Source: Acanthosepion pharaonis
Taxonomy: Eukaryota; Mollusca; Cephalopoda; Sepiida; Sepiidae
DNA length: 64,000 bases
Assembly: GCA_903632075.3 (NCBI GenBank)
Contig: CAHIKZ030004282.1
Span: 107,001 to 171,000, forward strand
Reading direction: 5' to 3'
The notes beneath the pieces are model-generated. The model saw only the letters and a program-made list of their open reading frames with translations. It was not told where the DNA came from and did not search any database. The position numbers and the translations under genes are program-made. Shown piece by piece: positions 1 to 11,604 of this stretch (positions are counted from its first letter, which is position 1; every line of letters starts with the position of its first letter).

Positions 1-609
1 CCTGCTATTATAGCTATTTAGATCTTTAAATACGTGTAATATTAAAAATAATTTATACTAACTAATAATTATAAATTTATATGATAAAATTTAATATTAA
101 AATTAAAAACTGGCAATTTTTTAAATCCAAATTTAATCATTATTAAGTTTAAAAACTACAAAATTATTGAGAAAAGAAAAAAATATATATGTTTATTCAA
201 TTCATTTCTTCATTGAAATTACGTCTTACAAGACAAGACGCTACAATTCGTCCGGTCATCTGATAATACATGTATATATATTTTTTTTCTTTTCCGTTTT
301 TATTTTAAAGTTTGTGAATATGGTCTTAAACTCACGCGTGACACAACAAAAACACAATCAGATTATAATACATAAGCATCCATATATATATATATTGGAC
401 TCTCTCGTGATTTCCAATATATGAGGACCAACAGCCAGACTAGCCGCATATATCATTTTATTATAGTTGTGAAATCTTGTGCAGAACAAAGCACGATTTT
501 AGAAGAGCCAATTACAGAGAACTGTGCACAGAATGCCATAGGGCGCTTAAATGACCCTCCGCAGATTTTAAACATGTTGACACCAAAGACTATAGAACTC
601 TAGTCTGTC
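1..609. other. AT-rich non-coding stretch
   Basis: Strongly AT-rich sequence with T-runs and short TA tracts. Short open frames here have no recognisable domain and no splice context. I see no gene or recognisable element. Confidence 0.6.
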
Positions 610-899
<290 letters not shown>

Positions 900-1609
900 G
901 AATATGTTTGTAGGGTATATAACAGTATTCGAATGAAAATGAAATGAGATAAAGTAGAAAATCTATTAATGACGCTTTTCTACGAACACCTGTTGAATTC
1001 AGCTTCATCATTTCACAATGAAAAACAAAATTTTGTGTAAGGAAATGTGTTGGGATATATATATGTGTGTGTGTGTGTGTGTGTATACTCTACAACACCG
1101 AATTCATGGAAGGATATTGTTATAGAAAATAAGCAGATCACATTAAATATCTTTCATCACGGGAGACGTGCATCTGATATAATCAATGTGCGTAAATATT
1201 CTATTATAATAATACAAAAATAATAAATAAAATAAAAATAAAAGTTTAAATTAATCTAATAAATAAAAATCGTAATCTTTATGCTCGACCTTGTTCCCAA
1301 TAACCAATAGCCGTTATTCATGACGTCCCGCTAGACCATTTCAAGCGCCCAGCTTCCCCCAAAAATACCAGTATGTAGACAAAGGAATCACCCAGACACC
1401 ATATAGGTTCTTGAAACCCTTATCCGAAAATTGGAAAAATAGAATTAAAAAAAAAAATGCCGAGAGATGAACAGTGTCTTTGGAATATCGTCCAGAATTT
1501 TAAGTCCGGTGTACCAAAGTCTTCTATAAAATCAGTGATATACACATGCCTCATATACTTAGATTTGAAATACATTTAAACAATAAAATATGAAAGGCGA
1601 AATACTTAC
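900..1609. other. Non-coding; probable intron downstream of the exon at 1610
   Basis: AT-rich, with a short (TG)n tract at about 1063-1084. On the minus strand this lies just 3' of a GTAAGT donor, so it is probably intronic. No recognisable element. Confidence 0.5.
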
Positions 1610-1746
1610 GACACTTGAATTGCTGTGACCATCTTTCACATTCTAGTTTGTCGAACTTTACTTCTAAAGAAATGCCTCGCTTGACAGCCTCTAACAGAAA
1701 ATGTTGCCATTCACACAAACAGTCGGGCACCAAGTTTGGTAATTCA
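1610..1746 (-). CDS. Internal exon of an unidentified host gene (137 nt)
   Basis: On the minus strand a T-rich tract ends in TTTATTCAG, then a 137-nt open segment, then C|GTAAGT. The segment translates to about 45 residues starting ELPNLVPDCLCEWQHF and ending in RWSQQFKC, with Cys and Trp in a balanced composition unlike the surrounding simple-sequence frames. The first base completes a codon begun in the previous exon (intron phase 2) and the last base starts one (phase 1). The exon at 38769-38952, upstream on the same strand, ends in phase 2, and joining the two gives an Ile codon and keeps the frame open. I do not recognise the protein family. Seen directly: splice signals, phase and open frame. 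Inferred: that both exons belong to one gene. Confidence 0.72.
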
Positions 1747-1954
1747 CTGAATAAAAAAAAAAATTAAAAAGAAATTACCATCATAATGACTTGCAGCAGT
1801 TATTGGTTCAGACCTCCTTTAGATGCTGAAACCACCATCGCTAAATATTGATTCCTCAAAACCGGAAACTCAATGCAATAATTTTAGGGCATGAATATAA
1901 AGGAATATACAGGGAAAATGATATAAATGTTTATATATCACGAACAATTTTAAG

Positions 1955-2185
1955 AAATCTACCCACAAACTATCGCGACAACATTTGAAAAGAATTTATC
2001 TAAGCTTAACATAAATTTGTTACAACTACTTCAAAAACAATAAAAGACATAATACAAAACGAAAAAAATAAGAAGCTAAAACTTGAAGCAAGAATTTAAT
2101 CTATCAACTGTTATAACTGCCACAAGAAATACACAGGAGAAACATCAAGGGATTTAAATAAATGATTATATGAACACAAAAACTT
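1955..2185 (+). pseudogene. Penelope-like element endonuclease fragment
   Basis: A frame across 2110-2180 reads a Cys-rich NCYNCHKKYTGETSRDLNK stretch followed by a stop and YEHKN. This matches the start of the GIY-YIG endonuclease domain of EN-bearing Penelope-like elements (a YxGET[S/N]R motif, then LxEH). The upstream frame is broken by several stops. It ends abruptly against the dispersed repeat at 2190. It is a decayed fragment; the family call rests on motif memory. Confidence 0.6.
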
Positions 2186-2189
2186 TAGT

Positions 2190-2610
2190 TTGGTTTGGTT
2201 TGGTTTGTCTTACAGCATATCAACCTCAATGGCTTATTTAATACCGACAAGATTTTTATTGGTGGTAATTTTTTTTATTTTCTTTTTTACAAAAATGTAT
2301 TGCTGGGAATAAGTTTTTCTTCAAAAATGTATTGCTGGTAATAATGTATTGCTGGTAATAATTTTTTCCTCAAAAAATTTATTGCTGGTATTAAAACCTA
2401 TTTTTACACTTTCATCGTGTTTTGACCCCAGTTTAGGAGTTAACTATTTGCCCATAGTTGGGGCCCTAACAGCTGCTATCACTCCCGGTCAGGGTGGACC
2501 TGGTGGCACCAACAACTAAGAGGTGGTTCCACGCTCCTCAAAAATTCTTGATCAGAGGCCTTGCTGTTGGACATAGTTTATCGTCTGATCCAGAACGCAA
2601 ACACAAAAGG
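2190..2610 (+). repeat. Dispersed repeat, GGTTTGGTTT / CATATCAACCTCAATGG family
   Basis: Begins with TTTGGTTTGG iterations, then CATATCAACCTCAATGG, then repeated short segments ending in TATTGCTGGTAAT, then GTTTTGACCCCAGTTTAGG and a TTATCGTC segment. The same order occurs at 49802-50475 (+), 57655-58953 (-), 59360-59794 (-) and in fragments at 21108-21180 (-) and 60215-60480 (-). No coding capacity; class unknown. Confidence 0.75.
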
Positions 2611-2734
2611 GATCTTTTATAAAACAATACACTCAGGGCATTAGTCGCTCCCCAAAATAAATCTGACCATAACTTTGATTTAAAAAAAATGCTACCTTAA
2701 CTGAAAGAGAAAGCAATATACAATGACGAAAATC

Positions 2735-3205
2735 TGTCTATATATCTGAGATGAGGTATAATGTACTAATTACATTATTCGGACTATTGTCCTCATCTTT
2801 TTCGCCATATTTATCACAACGTTTCGGCCGTTCTGTGCTCCAGCCTTCTTCAGGTGGTTGGAATGTCGAACTGAACCTTTTATTTCGCCCACTGACACAG
2901 TGGATAAAGACGTTGGTTAGATCCAGTGACAGAACCCAAAGAGTTGTGAGTTCAATAGCTGGTTAAGGCAGTCGAGAACTTGGAGAGGTGAATTAACAGG
3001 AGATAAATGATAACTGACATCCATTAGACATTGGCTTCTAAAATAGTCTACCCCAGTGAACGAAATAAAGGGTTCAGTTCGACATTCCAACTACCTGAAG
3101 AAGGCCGGAGCGTACAACGGCCGAAACGTTATGATAAATATGGCGACAAAGATGAGGACAATAGTCCGAATAATGTAAATTGTTATACAGACGAAAATGT
3201 ACTGG
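2735..3205 (+). mobile_element. tRNA-headed SINE with hammerhead-like tail, inverted pair
   Basis: A sense copy runs from about 2893 to 3190. It has an A-box-like TGACACAGTGG (2893-2903), a B-box-like AGTTCAATAGC, then a body and a tail containing CTGAAGA (3095-3101), a GGCCG...CGGCC helix and GAAAC. Joined to its left in opposite orientation (2742-2892) is a second tail, whose hammerhead-like core lies on the minus strand at 2821-2853. The pair can fold back on itself. Other copies are at 21511-21836, 31451-31806, 60950-61265 and 61315-62012. Confidence 0.8.
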
Positions 3206-3269
3206 AGGTGATTTAATCGTTTAATCTTCCACATTAAATTTACGTCCAAGTTTTTACAAATCACCTATC

Positions 3270-3540
3270 TTGTCAGATCTTCTGTTTTTGCAATGTGGGA
3301 TATTTAATCACAAAGGTGATAAAAACGTGAACGAAAAGAAAGAAGAGACTAAATGAAATCGGCTAGACTATATACGCAAAACACATATTTAAAAAGAAAA
3401 TTTTAGAATTAAATTTAAAATTTATTTCCTTCATGCGCTTGTGTAATCAGATCAACGTAAACAACACTTTAGTCTGACGTAAATTCTAAAGGCCGAAACG
3501 CGTCACATCCCCATTAAAAAATCTTCCATTTTGTCATAGG
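3270..3540 (+). repeat. Interspersed repeat shared with 53730-53965
   Basis: Shares GATATTTAATNACAAANGTGAT, AACACATATT, ATCAACGTAAACA and TTTAGTC blocks in the same order and orientation with 53730-53965. The second copy lies next to a Penelope endonuclease remnant, so this may be Penelope-derived non-coding sequence. A CCGAAACGCGTCACA motif near 3490 recurs at about 55023. Confidence 0.55.
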
Positions 3541-5279
3541 AAAGAGGGAGAGACATGTGACTCGACACTAAAGAGAGACAGGTGATTTAACACTGAGGAG
3601 AGACATGTGATTTAGAAATAATATTCTTGCCATAGTTTGAAATTTGCACATTACCATCAGGATTTAAGTTTAAAATCATTTGCCTTTGGGTGTGTCAATA
3701 TCGCCAACAAATATATACACTCAACTTGACTTATTTTAGCAGTAACTGAAACCTGGTATATTATTCGCGTGTAAAATTTTATTGGTCGTGAAAAAAAAAT
3801 TATCATTACTACAAGTGTATAATACTTTTATGTTCTGCGATTTTAAATGCCACAGTTGTCGTTAATGCTTTTCATGGTTAAAATGACAGTGAGTGAGCCT
3901 ATTGCTTTAAATGTTACTGTTCATGCCTTCCAAAAAGAAAATGATACCAAAAATACTTAAATAACTACTTCTTTTAAATTCATTTAAACATCACTAAATC
4001 ACAAGTTTTGCTTCGTTTAAAATACAAACGAACACGTCTTTATATTAAACAAAAATGAGTCTGCGCATGCGCATACACTAAATATAAAAGAAATGCCTAG
4101 AAATGTGTAAAATAGTTATTTTATGTGTGTGGTTAGCGTAAGCGCTTGAATTACGTTTCGCATAGAAAGAAAGAAGCAAAGGTTATATTATACTGTAGTT
4201 ATACTGATCTCGCCAATCGATCTGTGACTTCAAAAGAAAGTCTCTATATTAAACTGATCTTTCGATCTCTCCACGCTCACAGATCATATTTAAATCGATT
4301 TACTGATGGCAGAATAAAGAAGATAGCTTCTTTTTTTTTTCTTTTTTCTTTTTTTTTATCTAGTGCCATGATTACTTCTGGTGGACACCAAGTATTCGAA
4401 ACTTATTTTATTATTATTTCAAACATTATTTATAGTGCTAACTCGTGTTTGAAAGAGACGCCTCGTTTTTTTTCTTTTTTTTTATTTTGTTGTTTTTTTT
4501 AACTGTGTATTACGTCTATAGGCCTGAGCAATCGACAAAAATTAACAAAGAAAACGTGTTTGAATCTGTATGACCTTTGTAGGATAAATCGTCGTTTGAT
4601 CTGGGAAATCTTTGAGCGCATGGCCACAAAAAGCATCAGAACACACTGAGGGGTTATTTGCTCATTCAAAGAATGAACACCTTTTCATTCAGTTATTTTC
4701 GAAAGCCTACATCTGCCCAGTATTGTATCCGAAACGCAAACAAAGCCATTTCTAAAGAATTAATGGATTTATTGTTATTCCGGCATTTTTATTTTGTCAA
4801 ACCTTATTTTTAGTGGATAACTGTGTTTGAAAGAGACATCTCTTTTTTGTTTTTATTATTTTAGAATTTTTATATTACGTCTATCTATAAAAAAACGACT
4901 TTCCTGAAGAGTTCGAACCAGTGTCCCCCTCTGTAGGAGAAATTTGTTTTATCCCAAATTCTGGCCCGACCAGTTTTATTCAAAGACTAAAAACATAACA
5001 ACTTATACTTACTGCTTTGGGCTCTTTTTCTATCTTTCTTATAAAGAGTAAAAGCGAGAATGTGCCTTTAATAAACGGGCCCACTTGACTTGGTGTTTCT
5101 TTTGTTTGCTTGTTTGTTTTTCTTCTTTTAACGGTATGAAGGGAAATTTCCCTTATTAAATTTTAATTTGAGATTATCTGATTGTTACAAAGATTATTTC
5201 GATTATTTTTTGGTTTGTTTTATTTTTGAATTCTTGTTTTTTGCAAGAAACTTGTAATCAAAGGAAAAATTCAATAAAC
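3541..5279. other. No recognisable feature
   Basis: AT-rich sequence with several T8-T10 runs. The open frame at 4146-4502 is T-run dominated, ends in poly-Phe and is not supported. No TIR, SINE box or splice-bounded exon was seen. Confidence 0.5.
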
Positions 5280-5895
5280 ACTGGCTTAGATAAACAAAAC
5301 TGGCTTAGATAAAAAAAAAAAACTGGTTTATATAAAAAATGGTTTAGATTTTTTAAAAATGGTTTAGATTTTAAAAAATGGTTTAGAAAAAACTAGCTTA
5401 GATTTTTAAAAATTGGTTTAGATTTTAAAAAACTGGTTTAAATAAAATCGGGTTTAGATAAAACGCTGGTTTAAATAAAAAAAACTGGTTTATATAAAAA
5501 ATGGTTTAGATTTTTTTTAAAATGGTTTAGATTTAAAAAATGGTTTAGAAAAAACTAGCTTAGATTTTTAAAAATTGGTTTAGATTTTTAAAAAAACTGG
5601 TTTAAATAAAATCGGGTTTAGATAAAACGCTGGTTTAAATAAAAAAAAAACTGGTTTATATAAAATTTGGTTGGGATAAAAAAAAAACTGGTTTATACAA
5701 ACAAAACTGGTTTAGCTAAAAATGGTTTAATTTTTTTAAAAACTGGCTTAGAAAAAACAGGATTAGATTTTTAAAAACTGGTTTAGATTTTTTTTTTTAA
5801 ACTGGTTTAAATAAAATCGGGTTTAGATAAAACACTGGTTTAGATTTTTTTTTAAAACCGGTTTGGATAAAAAAAAAATGGTTTAGTTAAAGAAT
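5280..5895. repeat. AT-rich minisatellite with higher-order repeat
   Basis: Built from variable 15-25 nt units of the form ctggtttagat plus an A or T run, roughly 30 copies. Above this lies a longer period: the ACTGGTTTATAT block recurs at 5322, 5483 and about 5650, giving higher-order units of about 161-167 bp. Each carries the same series of unit variants, including a TCGGGTTTAGATAAAAC variant. Confidence 0.9.
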
Positions 5896-6227
5896 CTACT
5901 TTTGGATTTTTCTTCTAACGATATTTGCAGCATCTGCTAAACAATCAGACGTGGAGATATAATGGTTTATACTTTATGGTGGGTGGAAACAAAAATTTAC
6001 ACCAAAAGAAATGATTTCGTTTTAATCCGTGTATAGAATTTTCTTTCTCTACCTTCAAAGAGAAATCTGAGATGATCGTTCATTTAATTCTGATCGATTA
6101 GAAAGTGAAATACAAACTCGGGAGAATTATCTAATATGTAATTATTTCCTAGCATATACAGCGGAGTGAGAACAAATCGGTCCTTCAGTTTTGAAGAAAG
6201 TAATTAATTCCAAATTTCCCAGAAGAT

Positions 6228-6276
6228 ACGACACCTGAAGAAGGCCAAAGTTACAACTGAAACGATGTGACTGTAA
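6228..6276 (+). other. Degenerate hammerhead-type motif
   Basis: ACAC precedes CTGAAGAAGGCC, and about a dozen bases later GAAAC is followed by GATGTG. The CUGANGA and GAAA boxes are intact and ACAC/GTGT-type pairing of stem I is possible, but the stem II partner is mutated (ACT instead of GGCC). Probably a lone decayed copy of the tail motif in the SINE family at 31451-31806. Confidence 0.45.
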
Positions 6277-6562
6277 TACTAACAATCAAAACGAAGACAC
6301 TAATCCGTATAGATTCATGTTCACAATCACGTATCTCAGGCTGGTTTGAATTCAGAGTTTTCCTTCTACTAGCCTGGTTGTTGAATAATCACGATCATGA
6401 GTTCCGTAAGTCATTACGGTCGTAGAGGCACCATATGTATTGCAGCCGTAGCAGTGCTGATGTCTTTTGGGTAAGATAGCCGGAGTAGTCAGTAGTTAGA
6501 GTTTTTTTTTTTTTAAACTGTATTGAATTATTTAAACACTTGAAAAATACTAAGTTTCCTGA

Positions 6563-6569
6563 ATTTATT

Positions 6570-6620
<51 letters not shown>
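6563..6620. repeat. (TTTA)n-(TTA)n microsatellite
   Basis: A few TTTA units followed by about 17 TTA/ATT units. Confidence 0.97.
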
Positions 6621-6754
6621 GTGCTTTTTCTTCCCTTCATTAGTTCCCACGACCATTACACCCTGCCAATACCTCATAACCAATGAATATTAGGTTTTGA
6701 TAGCGTGTAAAGAAGGGAAATGAGACTACATAGTATCAGTGATAAAATGAACGA

Positions 6755-6846
6755 GTGGAAGGAAAGAAGGAAAGAAAGAAGTAAAGGAAAGGAAGGAGGA
6801 AGGAAGGAAAATAAAGAAAGAAGGAAAGGAAAGGAAAGGAAAGGAA

Positions 6847-6890
<44 letters not shown>

Positions 6891-6955
6891 AAAGGGAATG
6901 AAAGAAAGACGGAAGGAAAGGAAGAAAGAAAGGAAAGAAAGGAAAGAAGAAAGAC
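6755..6955. repeat. Purine-rich (GGAAA)n/(GAAA)n microsatellite
   Basis: Nearly pure purine strand of GGAAA, GAAGG and GAAA units over about 200 bp. The Lys/Arg/Glu-rich plus frame and the Phe/Ser/Leu-rich minus frames that span it are artefacts. Confidence 0.95.
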
Positions 6956-7169
6956 ATTTCTGCTGATCCTTTATTGTCATAGAACTCGACATGAGCTTCT
7001 TCAATCATTTACTGAAGAATTAAGTTTCATCAGATCTTCAAATAAGAAAACCGTGAAATTTTTACGGGTCCTTCTAGTTATTATTATCATTTGTGTATGC
7101 TACGTTTTCGGCTTCGTATCCTGCAGAGCCTGGTCGAAACTATGGTCCTTAGACCCTATAAGAGAATTG

Positions 7170-8050
7170 TCATCTAATTGATAGCACTTTTCTTAATATA
7201 TGAGATGTTCCTAGTAGGGCGAGTTTCTGGCCAACTTGTATGTTGATCTTACCTGGGACACTGTTAGTAAAATTATCCATTCTTTTTCTCACGAAACCCA
7301 GAGCTCCGATTATTATTGGTACAGTCTCAGTTTTCATTCCCCACATCCTGTTAATCTCGATCTCCATGCCTTTGTATTTGGACAATTTCTCGCTATTTTT
7401 TTTTTACGGCGTTGTTTCTCTCAGATGGTACTTCTATGTCAATAAGCATAGACTTCCTGAATTTATTGTCTTTTATAATAATATCAAGTCTGTTGGCTTT
7501 TATTTCACTGTCAGTTTGAATTGGCATGTCTCAGAGGATAGTTAGATCGTTATTTAGGGTAACTGTGTCAGGATGGTGTTCTTACCATCTCTCAGTGGTT
7601 TCGATTTTGTGCTTCTTGCGTATCTTACAGTGCACATATGCTGCTACCTTGTTATGTCTGTGGGTATATTCATTTTTTGTTAGTTCCGGACTTCCTAGAA
7701 TAATATGGTCGACAATTTCATCAATTTTCTGCAGATCTTGCATTTCGGGTTAGTTCCGTCGTTGATTATGGCAGAGTGATGTGATCCGGTTGCGGGTCTT
7801 TGGACCTGAGCTGCAATAATTAGGCCTTCTGTTTAAGCTTCCAAGCCGATGCCCCTCAATCACTGGTGTGTTTTCAGTTGGTTTACATCTGCTTCTTTTG
7901 TCCTTTTTTTTTTCTTTTTATGTATTTGCCATGCAACGCCTTGTCCTCTCAGGTATTTTTGTAATGTGATTTGACCAAGTTGTTTTCCTTTCTGTTTTAC
8001 TCATTTGGCGTAAATGCTATTCGCTTCGTTTTTGTTGGAAAGATTTCAGG
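7170..8050 (-). pseudogene. Non-LTR retrotransposon ORF2 C-terminus, zinc-finger/nuclease type
   Basis: Stitching minus-strand frames from about 8000 down gives a QKYLRGQGVAWQ segment, a CxxC zinc-finger stretch (PKCRICRKLMKL), an IPTDITR / QHMC segment matching the His-Cys half, a KPTDLI..LLID-like segment, and finally KLSKYKGMEIEINRMW and PIIIGALG ending in HILRKVLS then a stop. This order (CCHC finger, nuclease-like segment, KDLEIE..RMW, VIIGALG, HIIRKVL) is typical of LINE C-termini with a restriction-like endonuclease. Several stops and frameshifts break it. The clade is uncertain. Confidence 0.7.
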
Positions 8051-8162
8051 CATATTAAGCTATTATTATTATTATTATTATTATTTCTTTTGATTTCATC
8101 TTGTTACCAATTTCCTTTCGGGTTCCAACTAGAGATATAAGATCAGAAATAGCATCATGATA

Positions 8163-9173
8163 CAGTGTAACCCGGATATAAGATAGTTGTCGGGACCGGA
8201 GAAGAAGTCTCTTATATCCGGGTTTCTCTTATATCCGGGTTTAGTCTATTTTGTTTAGGTAAGTATGGAAACACTTCATATAACGCTTCTTACGTACAGA
8301 ACACTAGTTTATTTAACAGTTATAGACATAAAAAAAACACAGACAAAAATACATTTTCAATCAGTTTTCAAAATAATTCAATCAGAAATTACTTTTTCTT
8401 AAAAAAGCCAGTCATTTTTGATTGTACAGAAATCTCTTTGTTAACATCATGAACACTTTTATACAGTCCGTAAATCATTTTCAGTGCGCCATAAGGATTA
8501 CTGCTTTTTGCTTCAAAGTAGGCTGTCAGAGTTTCAAGCGCATTCAATGCAGCCAGAGAATTTGGCACTGGTTTGTCACTTTCAGAAACTTCAGAACTTG
8601 CGCGTTCAGCATCATCATCTTCGTCAAAATCTTGATCATCCGATTTTATACCACGTGTGATGTCCGTGTCAGTCAGTTCTCCATAACATTGTGTACGGTC
8701 GTCGAAGCTGATAAATTCGTGAAAATCTGTTTGCTCCATGCTCGATGGTGGAGAAACTTGATCATTTTCGTCGAGTATTTCTTCCACTTCAGCCTGTGAT
8801 TCAATGACAAAGCCGGCCTTTTTAAAACAATTTTGAATTGTTGACGGTTTGACCATGAAAAGTGCTCGCTTCATCATGTGCATGGCCTTCAAAACAGTTA
8901 TCTGCTTGGACACCTCGGACAGCGGCACTGGCGGTGTAGCATTGATCGCTGTGATTTGCATTCGAACAAGTCACTCAAAACGAACTCTCTTATATCGGGG
9001 AGGACGGGACCAGAGAAAATCTCTCTTATATCCAGGTTTCTCTTATATCCGGGTCTAATTTATATACATTAACACAGGCTCTAATTTGGGACCAGAGAAA
9101 ATCTCTCTTATATCCGGGTTTCTCTTACATCCGGGTCTCTTATATCCGGGTCTCTTATATCCGGGTTAAACTG
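8163..9173 (-). mobile_element. Tigger/pogo-type DNA transposon deletion derivative
   Basis: A 1011-bp unit flanked by TA (8161-8162 and 9174-9175). The ends are inverted: CAGTGTAACCCGGATATAAGA at the left and, reversed, CAGTTTAACCCGGATATAAGA at the right. A 15-mer, CTTATATCCGGGTTT or a close variant, is iterated inside both ends: two copies on the left near 8212-8240, and six or more on the right from 8985 to 9165. Only the C-terminal part of a transposase remains between them. Confidence 0.88.
8389..8961 (-). CDS. Tigger-type transposase C-terminal fragment (190 aa)
   Basis: Open for 190 codons. Residues about 20-55 read a KAMHMMKRALFMVKPSTIQNCFKKAGF-type segment, characteristic of the region after the DDE domain in Tigger/jerky (pogo superfamily) transposases. 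Residues about 60-125 are acidic (DDQDFDEDDD), and the end is lysine-rich (MTGFFKKK), as in these proteins. The N-terminal CENP-B-type DNA-binding helix-turn-helix domains and the catalytic DDE core are absent, so it cannot transpose. The frame is uninterrupted, which suggests a recent deletion derivative. The Met shown is simply the first in the frame, close to the TIR-proximal repeats; no promoter is evident. A domesticated short protein is possible but unsupported. Confidence 0.8.
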   Translation of the reverse strand: MQITAINATPPVPLSEVSKQITVLKAMHMMKRALFMVKPSTIQNCFKKAGFVIESQAEVEEILDENDQVSPPSSMEQTDFHEFISFDDRTQCYGELTDTDITRGIKSDDQDFDEDDDAERASSEVSESDKPVPNSLAALNALETLTAYFEAKSSNPYGALKMIYGLYKSVHDVNKEISVQSKMTGFFKKK

Positions 9174-10052
9174 TATTTACCTGTAAAAATAAGTAAAAAT
9201 AAAACAACCTAAAAACAAACACATTTTGCACATATACGTAAGGGATGATCTGTACTTGAAAGAACATTTGTTTTTATTTCTTCAACGCATGGACTAACGA
9301 AGACTATTTATTTTGTTTTTCTAATATTCACCCAATACAAGGCCCAAGAGCCACTAAATGTAGAGAGTTGCTCTGTGGCGTCATGTAATCGTAAAAAAGG
9401 GCAAGGAGCAAAGTTCTTGAGGCTACGCAAGATAGAAAGAACACACTCTAGACTCGAAGAGCTCAAGAATTAATTAGTGAATATCATTTCAGAGCTCAGG
9501 CGGGGATGTTAGAATTATACTGTGAAAGTAGTGTTTAGAAGGAACCGAAAACCTAATCCTAAACATGAAACAAATGATAAACCTCTACATCTGTTAAAGA
9601 GACCGGAGAGGAGTGTGAACCGGACGATAGCCAAACCTATCTACTCCTAGTTGGAGTAAAAAACATAATTAGTGAATAAAATTTCAGAGTTCAGACGCAG
9701 ACGCCAGAAGTATAAAGTTGAAGTTAACCTTTGAAGTAACCGGAAAACCAGTCCTAAACAGGAAAAAAAAATGAAAAACGTGGAGGAATGTTATTTAAAT
9801 ATTAGTAATTATTCAAAGGTTTCTCTCTTGTTCAGCTGTATGTAACTAAGGGTGTTCCAATAACTTGGACCGATTTTAAATATGAGTTAAGTTTAAGTGT
9901 CTAATGATTTTTTTTCTTTTTCTTTCAGATTTGGTGGATATTTGTGCGATATTATTTTTCACACATAATTGCCATGACTTAAATAACATGAACTAATAGA
10001 GAAAGAAAGAAATTTTCATCGATAACACTGATTTATTTACTTCTGACTTTGA
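9174..10052. other. Non-coding, with an internal imperfect duplication
   Basis: Blocks at about 9473-9570 and 9655-9755 are related (ATTAGTGAATA, TTTCAGAG, GGAACCGAAAACC, CCTAAACA in the same order), separated by about 185 bp. A block near 9335 (CAATACAAGGCCCAAGAGCC) resembles 51195-51225. Probably an unidentified repeat family. Confidence 0.5.
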
Positions 10053-10195
10053 TCCGTCTTAATGAAACACCCTTATATATAATCCTTCTTAATGAAACAT
10101 CCTTATATATAATCCGTCAATGAAACACCCCTATATATAATCTTTCTTAACGAAACACCCTTATATATAATCCGTCTTAATGAAACATCCTTTAT
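10053..10195. repeat. 33-bp-type minisatellite, about 4-5 units
   Basis: Units of the form cttaatgaaacacccttatatataatcc, partly truncated (one lacks the CTTAA portion), in direct tandem. Confidence 0.9.
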
Positions 10196-11604
10196 GTCCA
10201 GATTGGGAAATTCAACAGTAATTATCATAACGACAAAAAATAAAAAAATAAAAAATAGATGCCTTTTATGAAAATTTCTTTCTATAGAGAGGTAGAGAAC
10301 TTTTATTGCACCATTTCTTCGTTCATAATCGGTTATTTGGCTAATTAAATAAATCAAAGTTTATATTCTTGTTAATCACGTTGTTCGTAAAAGTTTCGTA
10401 AGTTGATTTTATATGTCAGCCCTTGTTGGATTATTTAATGTAGATTTTTTTTTCTTTTAATAGGGCACCCAGTGAGAAGCAAGCACACATAAACTACCAA
10501 GAAAATTAGCCATGTTAACCATTAACCGACGACGAGTAAAGAAATCGGCCGTTAAAACAGGAGCGTCTAATGCAGACTTGTCTAGAGATTTGGTCTAAGA
10601 GAATAACACAGAATTGGATGTTGCCGACGAAGTTATTTTTAGCCAGATATCCTAAGGTCATCTTGCTAGTTATGTAAGGTTATTTTGTCTTTTATGTAAG
10701 GTTGTTTTTTCTTTAAGCTATTTCATTCTAAACTATTTTAAATAATTCCCTGGAAATATTTTCTTAGCATGTAGAGGAAAATATAAACCAGACGAAAACT
10801 TAGCTTGAAATTTTCAGAGCCAAGCAAATTTAGGTCAGTTAGTAAATTGCACTTTATTTCCTCACAGACACAATATCCTACAGTTCACTGAAGATCACAT
10901 TGGTTTAGCAAGCTGTTAATAATGACTCCGATCCTCTCTGGATTTGCATGAAATGAAAACTTGAAGAAAATTTAGTTTAAGTAAAGTGAAGGAAAAACTG
11001 CCTAAGGTAATGTGAAAGTCTGAGATTTAGAAACGTGGCTTTGAAACAGTTCTACAATATGAACTGTGTTGACGTAAAGGACAACTTTAACGCCACTAAA
11101 TGTTCATTGACTCAAATAAATATTCATAAGAACGGAATGAAACAATTTCTTTTCCCAAGAGATGAGTGTGACGATAGAATATTTTAATGCCAACGCTAAA
11201 ATTGTAATTGTAAAAGAACGCAAAGTTTTCTTTTAAAATCTCTGAGAGTTTTCAAACGAGAAAGATGGCACTCAAAATACCAAATGTAATACATTAAATT
11301 TTTTGTGATGTCAACGAACACTCGTTGCCACTTTTGGAATGCCAACGAATACTCGTTGTCACTTTCTTAATGCTTATTGCAATAGAGATTTTATAATCCC
11401 AGTTACAACTATAGTAACGCCGTTAAACAAGATTGGTGTCAGACGCCTTCGAATAACACTCGCACTAATAGTACTTGCTCGATAACACTCGCTCGAATAG
11501 TAATCCATATAGTGATCCAAATAGAGAAATGGTATAGTGAATAGAGTAGAGAATAGCGATCCGTATAGTAATAGAGGATGGACTAGAAATGACGATCGGA
11601 ATAG
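10196..11604. other. No recognisable element
   Basis: AT-rich sequence. A minor local duplication occurs around 11300-11370 (CAACGAA.ACTCGTTG twice), and a degenerate AATAGTAATCC-like array lies at 11460-11600. No coding region or TIR seen. Confidence 0.45.

Noticed and set aside
3490..3510. CCGAAACGCGTCACA as ribozyme half (also near 55023)
   Set aside because: No CUGANGA box within reach upstream.
5005..5015. Minus-strand GTAAGT donor near 5010
   Set aside because: The upstream frame lacks a convincing acceptor and is open for only about 27 codons.
6720..7181. 153-aa Lys/Glu/Arg-rich frame and its Phe/Ser-rich opposites
   Set aside because: Artefact of the purine-rich microsatellite at 6755-6955.
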